Of a stretch of 64,000 bases of DNA, positions 58,401-64,000 are shown in pieces. Below the pieces are notes generated by a model. That model was not told the DNA's origin, ran no database searches, and saw only the letters and a list, made by a program, of their open reading frames with translations. Position 1 is the first letter of the stretch, and the number at the start of each line of letters is the position of its first letter. A program made the translations under genes and the position numbers. The stretch comes from Chitinophaga horti (GTDB lineage: Bacteria > Bacteroidota > Bacteroidia > Chitinophagales > Chitinophagaceae), in contig NZ_CP107006.1 of assembly GCF_022867795.2 (NCBI RefSeq), positions 2,604,001 to 2,668,000 on the forward strand. The letters run 5' to 3'.

Positions 58401-61400
58401 CCACTGCCCCTATTGGTGTAGTGGTGCTGTTGGCATCCGTCACGAACGTTACACTGCCTGCGGCGATGAACGCGTTGATGTCGGTCTGGCTACCATCCAG
58501 CGTAATACCACCCGCAACGCCGGCTACCGTCACACCATTGCCACTGGTAGCAGCATACGTGCCGGAAGCAGCGGTGAGTGTTACTTTCACCGTGGCTGTG
58601 CCGGCGTCGGTATCCGCAAATGATAAACCGGTTAAAGGAGTAGTCACATCCTCGCTTACGGCAAAAGTGGCTGGTGCCGTCGGGATCGTTGGCGCGTCAT
58701 TCACCGCAGTGAACTGCAGCGTTACCGTCACCGGTGTCGCGTTAAGTGTACCGCCGGAGCCAGTTGCGCCATTGTCCGTCGCATTCAGGGTAAGGATGAT
58801 ATCGCCGTTCACATTCAGAGGCGAAGTATAAGTCACATTATTTGCAGTAATGAAAGCATTGATCGCCGTTTGTGTGCCGTTCAATGTAAGCGTGCCTGTG
58901 CCGCTGCCCGTCACCGTAACACCCCCGCCGTTGCTGGCATTCAGGGTGCCGGAAGGAACAATCCAGGTCATCGTTACAACACTTGGGTCTGCGTCAACGT
59001 CTGCCAGGGAGATGCCTGGTAGGGACAACACCGCGTCTTCCGTTCCCGTGATCGTAGCTGGTGCTGTAATGACCGGTGCATCGTTTACGGCACTGATGTT
59101 CAGTACAACCGTGGCCGTCGCTTCTTCGCTGGTAGGCGAAGCACCGCCCGGGTCTGTACCGGTTAAGCCATTATCGTTGATCGTCACCGTCATCGTTACA
59201 TTACCGTTTGCCTGTGCGGCAGGTGCGTACTGTAAGAAGTTGCCGGTGATCCAACTATTGATGTCGTTGATACTGCCTGTCAGCGTGAGCGTACCTGTAC
59301 CACTGCCAGCGACTGTTACCCCACCGGCGGAAGTGCCGGTGAACGAGCCGCCTGGCACACTGAACGTTACGGATACGGTGCCTGCAGCTGCATCCCCGTC
59401 AGAGAACGAGATACCGGAAATGCCAAGCGGCGTATCTTCTGTAACCAGAATGTTTGCCGGTGCTGCAACAGTAGGTGCATCATTGATCGCCGTAATCGTT
59501 ACGTCGATGTTCGCGGAGGCAGACAGTGCGCCACCGCTGCCCGTGTTGCCGCCGTCATCCACTGTAACATTGAGCTGCTGACTGCCATTGGCATTTACGG
59601 CTGCGTTGTAAGTTATATTGCTGCCCGCAGACAAATAAGCATTCAGTGCGCCCAGTGTGCCGGTGAGCGTAACTGTTCCCGTATTGTTATTGCTGACGGT
59701 GACGCCGCCGGAAGTAGCCGCCGTGAAAGTGCCTGCGGAAGCAGTATACGTTACGGTGATCGCTGCCGCAGCAGCATCCTCATCGCCCAGCACCACACCT
59801 GTTACAGCCAGCGTACCGTCTTCAGACATCGTCCGTGTATTGACAGTAATATTGATCGTCGGAGCGTCGTTCACGGCGGAAGGTCGCAGGGTAATTGCAT
59901 CCGTATCCGTTTCTGCAGCACCGCCGGTGTTACCTTCATCACTCGTGAGTACGTTCATCGTTACGTCCGCATCTGTGGTGGCTGTAAAGGTGACATTACC
60001 CGCTGCAATGAAAGCATTCAGGTTGGTGCCCGAACCGGTGAGCGTCAGCGCCGTCGCCGTACCGCCAACCGTTACGCCGCTGCCGCTGGTAGCTGCGAGT
60101 GTGCCGGAGGTTACAGATAACGTGATCCTGATCGCCGCGTTGCCTGCATCTACGTCTGATACACTGATGCCAGTGAGCTGACTGGCCTGGTCTTCTACCA
60201 CGTTGATAAGCGCAGGCACAGTGTTTACGGGTGCATCATTTACAGCGGTGATCGTGTAAGCAATAGCGGTTGTGGCGGTTTTCGCACCACCCGTACCGGT
60301 ATTACCCAGATCGTCGAGCGTGACATTGATCGTTACGGCCTGCACATCATTTGATGCCGGCGTGAAAACCAGTCCACCCGCGTTGATTTTCGTAGTAAGG
60401 TCGGCAATCGTACCCGTAGCCACGATCGTGGCGGTACCGTTGCCTGTATAAGTTACGCCGCCACCAGCCGTGCCGGTAATCGTGCCGCCTGTAGCAGCCA
60501 GGGTCAGACTTACGGTGCTGCCTCCCGCATCCGGGTCAGACAGTGTTAAGTCGCCTATTGGTGTAGCGGCATCTTCGTTGATCGTTCTTGCCGGCGTGCT
60601 GGTTGACAGCTGTGGTGCATCGTTGTTTGGAATGACAGTCAAGCTTACCAGCACTATTGCACTGGATCCCCCATCGCCGTCATTCAGTTGTAAGGAAATA
60701 GAACGTGCGGTAGCAGCAGGCGTATCGCCCGTATGACTGAAGCCGATACTGCGTATCAGGGCCGCGACGGTAGCGGGTGTAGCATTGGCGTTCAGGCTCA
60801 CCACCAGGGCAGCGCCATTGGTGCCACCGGTGAAGGTACCGATAGCAGTGCCGTTAAATCTTACGATATTGCCGGTGACTGTGATCGTTGCTCCCGGCAC
60901 GATGGACATTACATCGCCCAGCTGTCCGTTTGCAAAAAGATTGAGTGTAAGGTTACCGCCGTTGAAACTTGGAGAGTCTCCATCTGTAACGGTCGCATTA
61001 TCGCCGTCATCTATCAGCGAGGGTGTAGGCTGATCTTCGCCGTAGCTCACCGCATCGCCGCCCAGGTTGCCTATTACCGGGTTTGCCGGTGGCGCTGTCT
61101 GGAAGTTGAAAGTCGTTGCGTTCGTGATCGCAGGAAGTATCTGCAGATCTACGTCATGGAAAATGCCATCATCGTATCGGATGTAATAGTTCGTTCCTTT
61201 CGAAAGCGTCACCGATGGATCGATCGTCCAGGTGGTACCGGAGCCGGTTACCTGGGCGCTGTTGACACTGATTGTTTCGATCAGTGTTCCGTCGCCGCGA
61301 TAGATATAGATGTTGCCGGATTTTTTCGTAACAGTTTCGTTGATGACTAGCTGGATATTGGTGTTCGTGGCAACGTTGGTGGCGTTGTCAGCGGGCGTGG

Positions 61401-62574
61401 TGCTGGAAAGAACAGGAGGAACGCCGAGTTGGCGTAACACCGCCAATCCACCACTGTTTTCCCGGTCCAGCAGGTCTACATCGAAATCGTTATCATAATC
61501 CATTACGAACAAACCAGCCGGCGATACCTGCAGGCCTGTAAGTGTCAAATCCGTGCTATTAAACGGTGTTGCGGGATCATACACATTGGGATAGTCGGTA
61601 AAGTTACCGGCTCCATTGTTTTTCAAATAGCCGATATCCTGCCCGGCAACGTTATTAGTTTGATACAAGGCGTCCTGGTCGCCATCGCGGTCGAAATCGC
61701 CGAATACCATGCGGCCGGGAAAGGCCATGGTCATTGTAAATGGATTAGTCGCCAGCGCAAAAGTACCACCGTTGTTACGCCAGACGCCGACTGTTCCCCC
61801 TTCCCTATCGATAATATCTACATCTCCATCACCATCATAGTCCAATACAAAAATACCATTGGCTGCTACCTGATGGGCACCGGTCGCAAAGTCAACTGAA
61901 GCAAAAGGAGTCGCAGGCGCATTAGCATTTGGAATATCGGTGAAAGAACCGCCACCGTTATTAACGACGTACCCAAAACCGGCGCCGCCCGTGTTACCAC
62001 TCTGGTACAACACGTCCTGGTCACCATCATTGTCGAAGTCGCCAAATATCATGCGCCCGGGAAAAGTCATCGTCATGGTGAAAGGATTCGTTGGCGCGTA
62101 CACGAAACCGCCCGGATCATTACGCCAGACGCCCAGGTAACCGCCCTCCCGGTCCACAATATCAACATCTCCATCGCCATCGTAATCGACTACAAAAAGT
62201 CCGTTCACGGCGAGCTGCTGTGCATTCACTCCGCCGTTGCTAAAATCAAATGAAGTAAACGGCGTACCGACCGAATTGGCGTTGGGAAAGTCAGTGAAGC
62301 TACCAGCTCCGTTGTTACGCACGTAACCGAACCCCACGCCAGCCGAATTTCCCGACTGATAGAGAATATCCTGGTCGCCATCCCTGTCAAAATCACCAAT
62401 CAACATCCTCGAAGGGAATGTCATCGTCATCGTAAGCGGGTTCGTCGCATAATCAAACGTATTCTGCGCTGCCACCGGCTTCACGGCCAGCAGTAACAGT
62501 AATACCAGCAGGCCGCCACCGGCGGCCTTTCTGGGTAAACGCGTATGTAAAGCAGTCATGTAAAATTCTTTCAT
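55408..62574 (-). CDS. Giant type IX-secreted adhesin with FG-GAP and cadherin/Ig-like repeats
   Basis: 2388 residues. A signal peptide (LLVLLLLLAVKPVAAQ) is followed by FG-GAP/VCBS-type repeats with calcium motifs (about 40-385; DFDRDGDQDILYQ, DYDGDGDVDIVDREGG, DFDNDGDQDVLYQ). A Big_5-like domain (about 390-495) comes next. Then come about eight repeats of roughly 115 residues with ND[AT]P joints (VNDAP), three Ig-like repeats marked by DGVVPTITSVNVP and similar, and a cadherin-like unit. A PKD-like unit precedes the gliding-motility C-terminal sorting domain (ILTPNGDGINDRFVIRN, LKIFDRSGRIIYQ). It is likely a cell-surface adhesin held or exported with the PorP/SprF protein. Start at 62574 or 62559 (MTALHTRLPRK). 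Confidence 0.9.
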   Translation of the reverse strand: MKEFYMTALHTRLPRKAAGGGLLVLLLLLAVKPVAAQNTFDYATNPLTMTMTFPSRMLIGDFDRDGDQDILYQSGNSAGVGFGYVRNNGAGSFTDFPNANSVGTPFTSFDFSNGGVNAQQLAVNGLFVVDYDGDGDVDIVDREGGYLGVWRNDPGGFVYAPTNPFTMTMTFPGRMIFGDFDNDGDQDVLYQSGNTGGAGFGYVVNNGGGSFTDIPNANAPATPFASVDFATGAHQVAANGIFVLDYDGDGDVDIIDREGGTVGVWRNNGGTFALATNPFTMTMAFPGRMVFGDFDRDGDQDALYQTNNVAGQDIGYLKNNGAGNFTDYPNVYDPATPFNSTDLTLTGLQVSPAGLFVMDYDNDFDVDLLDRENSGGLAVLRQLGVPPVLSSTTPADNATNVATNTNIQLVINETVTKKSGNIYIYRGDGTLIETISVNSAQVTGSGTTWTIDPSVTLSKGTNYYIRYDDGIFHDVDLQILPAITNATTFNFQTAPPANPVIGNLGGDAVSYGEDQPTPSLIDDGDNATVTDGDSPSFNGGNLTLNLFANGQLGDVMSIVPGATITVTGNIVRFNGTAIGTFTGGTNGAALVVSLNANATPATVAALIRSIGFSHTGDTPAATARSISLQLNDGDGGSSAIVLVSLTVIPNNDAPQLSTSTPARTINEDAATPIGDLTLSDPDAGGSTVSLTLAATGGTITGTAGGGVTYTGNGTATIVATGTIADLTTKINAGGLVFTPASNDVQAVTINVTLDDLGNTGTGGAKTATTAIAYTITAVNDAPVNTVPALINVVEDQASQLTGISVSDVDAGNAAIRITLSVTSGTLAATSGSGVTVGGTATALTLTGSGTNLNAFIAAGNVTFTATTDADVTMNVLTSDEGNTGGAAETDTDAITLRPSAVNDAPTINITVNTRTMSEDGTLAVTGVVLGDEDAAAAAITVTYTASAGTFTAATSGGVTVSNNNTGTVTLTGTLGALNAYLSAGSNITYNAAVNANGSQQLNVTVDDGGNTGSGGALSASANIDVTITAINDAPTVAAPANILVTEDTPLGISGISFSDGDAAAGTVSVTFSVPGGSFTGTSAGGVTVAGSGTGTLTLTGSINDINSWITGNFLQYAPAAQANGNVTMTVTINDNGLTGTDPGGASPTSEEATATVVLNISAVNDAPVITAPATITGTEDAVLSLPGISLADVDADPSVVTMTWIVPSGTLNASNGGGVTVTGSGTGTLTLNGTQTAINAFITANNVTYTSPLNVNGDIILTLNATDNGATGSGGTLNATPVTVTLQFTAVNDAPTIPTAPATFAVSEDVTTPLTGLSFADTDAGTATVKVTLTAASGTYAATSGNGVTVAGVAGGITLDGSQTDINAFIAAGSVTFVTDANSTTTPIGAVVRIDDNGNSGTGGNLFATANFDIIVTAVNDTPAIATPGAQSFDMNTVLTFATGNSNTIGITDVDLGTSALRVELLATNGVMALPATTGLTITTGSGTGDAEMIFTGTLTDVTNALDGLTYTPGTHYFGPAQIRVVVSDQGATGTGGALTDTIIIPITVRPTDPLILDITSPAADGSYKLGDVIPVTISFNMPVMVTGTPMLGVETGATDRMAVYSSGSGTQTLMFSYTVQAGDLSTDLDYVDANALTFNGGTIKNAAGLDANLTLPAPGATHSLGANKALVIDGVVPTITSVNVPASATYVAGQVLSFTVNISENIIVNTAGGTPSLSLNIGGAVKQAAHVAGGPANTLTFTYTVAVGDEDMDGIGVTGLQLNGATVQDAPGNNLVLTLNNVGPLTNVKVDAINPVITRVDVPAAKTWKAGEVLNFSVVFSEPVIIGGAMPTLDVAMGAVNKSFTLTAGLNTPTLVFSYTVVAGDLDTDGITPAAAVTLNGATIRDAAGNNAVLTLNAVGNTSAVFVDAVVPVITAGQIYNVDENTAAGTVVATIAATDPGSTGTLRDFTIVTNGNTDGDTNPAFTINPATGVLTVNDAGDLNFEAASSINLFIQVSDGTNLSELRTVLINIVDRPEPPLDIILTNNAILENNALNAPIGSLASISTEVGNNFTYTLVAGTGGADNASFRITGNQLSAAETFNAEAKSTYNIRIRSTAQSGEFLEKAFVINVGDVNESPTLGVIADQLVCVSANETTINLPGLTAGPETGQTLTVTATNDNPGLFASFGIVNNTLRFRINAGLGGPSTVTITVKDNGGTANGGVDQVQRKFVITASSIAAPVITSNKGLQVSKGDIVELTATGGVTYAWDPAAGIVSGQNSAVLVIRPTENTTYRVTATNADGCIASQSVNIEVLTDYKVDGVNILTPNGDGINDRFVIRNIDTYPNNELKIFDRSGRIIYQKRGYLNEWAATVNGNPLQEGTYYYILDFGPGLPKVKGFITVIRDK

Positions 62575-62602
62575 AAACGAGCAATCAGTATTTCATAAAA
62601 TA

Positions 62603-63715
62603 TCATACACAGAGATAGGGGTTTTGCCAGCCGGACAAAGACTGGGCGGCTCCTGCGGCGAGATCGGCATCCGTCCAGCAAACGCCGTCATCTGCGCCGA
62701 TCAGCTGGTTGGCAGAGCGAAGCACATATACCGGTGAGGTTGCCTGCAACGGCTGTGTACCTAACCGCACTTCCCCGCGTGGCCCTTGCACGCACACCTG
62801 CGACAATTGCTCCGATAATCGGGCAGCCTGCCGGACGGTACCACACTGGTTAATCGCTTCTGCGAGCGCCAGCCCGGTTTCATATCCCAGTACTGCAAAT
62901 GGCGGTGGCAGTTCTTCGAAACGTGATTTATAAGTAGCCACAAAATCTTTGTTCTCTTCGGTCTCCAGCCCCGGATACCAGGTCGTCGCGTGATACATGC
63001 CCGCCGTCAAATAAGGATCGTATTGCAGGTTCAGATACGGATTCACAGACACATCCATCTCCAGATGCATGCCCTGCTGGCGGAAACGACGAAGGAATTG
63101 TGCCCCCTCGCGGCCGGTCAGCAGTACATGCACATGTCGCGGACGTTGTGCCTGCAAGTGGTCGATCAACGGGCTCGTATCCGTTTCCTGCTGTTGCAGT
63201 TGCAAGATGTTCAGATGTACCGCATCTGCCCCCGCCGCTGCTGCACCGGACTTGTAGGACACATGCATATCGTATCCTCCCTCGTAAACAGAGAGGTTCA
63301 ATGAGGGCGTACCGCCAAACATGGTTTGCGTCCACTTTCCTATCACCCACTGGCTTTTCCAGAGATGCATACTGTTATAAAACAGGTTGGGATGACTAAA
63401 CCCTTCATCAGGTATACGTGCACCGAGATTGCAGGCAATCAGCGGCACCTTGTGTTTATCGATCTCCGGTAAACAGGCTTTGATCACGTTGTTGTTGAGG
63501 ATGCCGGTAATCGCATGTACGCGATCGAACAATGCCAGCTTTTGCATGGCATGTTGCACTTTACTTACATCCCCCATATGGATAAACTCCTGCAACCATT
63601 CCACCTCATAGAAACATTCGCCCATGCCGAGTTCTATGCCGTCCATGAAATCTTCGCGCAGATTGGGGAATACGCCGGAATAAGGGATCAGCATCCCTAT
63701 CTTAAACTTTCGCAT
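62603..63715 (-). CDS. Periplasmic-binding-protein type 1 homologue without signal peptide
   Basis: 370 residues. It resembles the branched-chain amino acid binding protein family (IGMLIPYSGVFPNLREDFMD, VHAITGILNNNVIKACLPEI, VPLIACNLGARIP, PFAVLGYETGLALAEAI). The start MRKFKIGMLIPYS leads straight into the first beta strand, so there is no signal peptide and the protein is probably cytoplasmic. No permease or ATPase genes are near. Its upstream neighbour is a phage tail-collar-like gene, separated by a terminator. Confidence 0.82.
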   Translation of the reverse strand: MRKFKIGMLIPYSGVFPNLREDFMDGIELGMGECFYEVEWLQEFIHMGDVSKVQHAMQKLALFDRVHAITGILNNNVIKACLPEIDKHKVPLIACNLGARIPDEGFSHPNLFYNSMHLWKSQWVIGKWTQTMFGGTPSLNLSVYEGGYDMHVSYKSGAAAAGADAVHLNILQLQQQETDTSPLIDHLQAQRPRHVHVLLTGREGAQFLRRFRQQGMHLEMDVSVNPYLNLQYDPYLTAGMYHATTWYPGLETEENKDFVATYKSRFEELPPPFAVLGYETGLALAEAINQCGTVRQAARLSEQLSQVCVQGPRGEVRLGTQPLQATSPVYVLRSANQLIGADDGVCWTDADLAAGAAQSLSGWQNPYLCV

Positions 63716-63727
63716 GATGAATACATG

Positions 63728-63759
63728 AAAAGAGGCAGAAGCAGACCTGCGCCTGCTTC
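63728..63759 (-). terminator. Rho-independent terminator after the tail-collar gene
   Basis: On the minus strand GAAGCAG (63753-63759) pairs with CTGCTTC (63738-63744) across an 8-base loop and is followed by TGCCTCTTTT. It lies between the tail-collar stop and the next gene start. The T run is short. Confidence 0.55.
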
Positions 63760-63775
63760 CACCGGGTAAGCCGAA

Positions 63776-64000
63776 TTAATCTCTTGAAGGGAAAATGCCT
63801 TCCAGTGCGATGATGAAAGTCACACCCAAGTAAGGCTGCATGATCGACAAAGGCTGGCTACCGCCCGCTATTGTCGTATTGCCGGTAGCAGCGCCGCCGG
63901 TGTTTAACACGGTGTTTGGTGCCTGGCTGTTATAACCAAACACTTCGTTGCCGCTGCTGTCTGCCAGTCCGGCCAGCGTGTTTGCTGAAGCCGAAGGCGT
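63776..64000 (-). CDS. Phage tail-collar/microcystin-dependent-type protein (C-terminal part)
   Basis: The last 74 residues of a gene that begins beyond the right edge; the reading frame is open to the edge. The end SIMQPYLGVTFIIALEGIFP followed by SRD is the hallmark C-terminus of tail-collar (MdpB-like) proteins, preceded by a Gly/Thr/Ala/Asn-rich stretch. In phages it joins tail fibres; many Bacteroidota carry chromosomal copies of unknown role. No other phage genes are seen. Confidence 0.8.
   Translation of the reverse strand, partial: TPSASANTLAGLADSSGNEVFGYNSQAPNTVLNTGGAATGNTTIAGGSQPLSIMQPYLGVTFIIALEGIFPSRD

Noticed and set aside
58112..59581. Long plus-strand open frames opposite the giant adhesin
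   Set aside because: They are antisense shadows of its repetitive GC-rich codons (Val/Pro/Ser-rich, no domain) and overlap a gene with clear domains.
55408..61500. Regular repeats suggestive of CRISPR or tandem DNA repeats
   Set aside because: They are coding repeats of about 345 bases for cadherin/Ig-like domains, diverged at DNA level, without short spacers.
63776..64000. Prophage at the right edge
   Set aside because: Only one tail-collar-like end is present, a type often found on bacterial chromosomes without phage genes.

Overview
The window looks like a member of the Bacteroidota, most likely a Chitinophaga-type soil or plant-associated bacterium. It carries a SusC/SusD pair, many periplasmic glycoside hydrolases, type IX secretion features (a PorP/SprF protein and a C-terminal gliding-motility sorting domain), Bacteroidota promoter boxes of the form TAnnTTTG, and almost no Shine-Dalgarno dependence.

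Region 1 (about 1-43189, all on the minus strand) is one very large, tightly packed polysaccharide utilization locus. In transcription order it holds: MaoC-type hydratase, a signal-less solute-binding-like protein, two CaiB/BaiF CoA-transferases, an amidohydrolase (sugar lactonase type), RhaT, a Gfo/Idh/MocA dehydrogenase, an unassigned GH67/GH20-like hydrolase, GH95, GH78, GH2, DUF3826, SusC, SusD, a surface lipoprotein, a PL1 pectate lyase, a beta-helix/TIM-like protein, a GH140-type apiosidase, a GH43-like lipoprotein, a sialidase-like protein (GH143-like), a GH142-like (alpha/alpha)6 protein, GH2, a GH78/sialidase fusion, and an STN-esterase-TIM barrel protein that runs off the left edge. 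Many genes overlap by ATGA. The enzyme set (GH140, GH142/143-like, GH95 with Thr at the specificity position, GH78, GH2, PL1) points to the pectin rhamnogalacturonan II. The head of the locus looks like uptake and catabolism of an unusual sugar acid, possibly through CoA thioesters.

Region 2 (43392-50451, plus strand) holds a GH32 fructan hydrolase, a UbiD-family decarboxylase, a CsgG/TolB-like secreted protein and a large MscS-type channel that ends in a strong terminator. Region 3 (50505-54426) has an ArsR/AHSA1-VOC pair with a good promoter, a GIY-YIG nuclease gene enclosed by inverted repeats, and an aldo/keto reductase next to an AraC regulator with a plausible operator. Region 4 (54498-64000, minus strand) holds a PorP/SprF protein and a 2388-residue type IX-secreted adhesin, a signal-less periplasmic-binding-protein homologue, and the end of a phage tail-collar protein.

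Four genes (GH78-sialidase, the unassigned hydrolase, Gfo/Idh and the MscS channel) are each broken by the apparent loss of one base, which looks more like sequence error than decay. No gap between genes exceeds 300 bases. I saw no rRNA, tRNA, CRISPR array or integrase.
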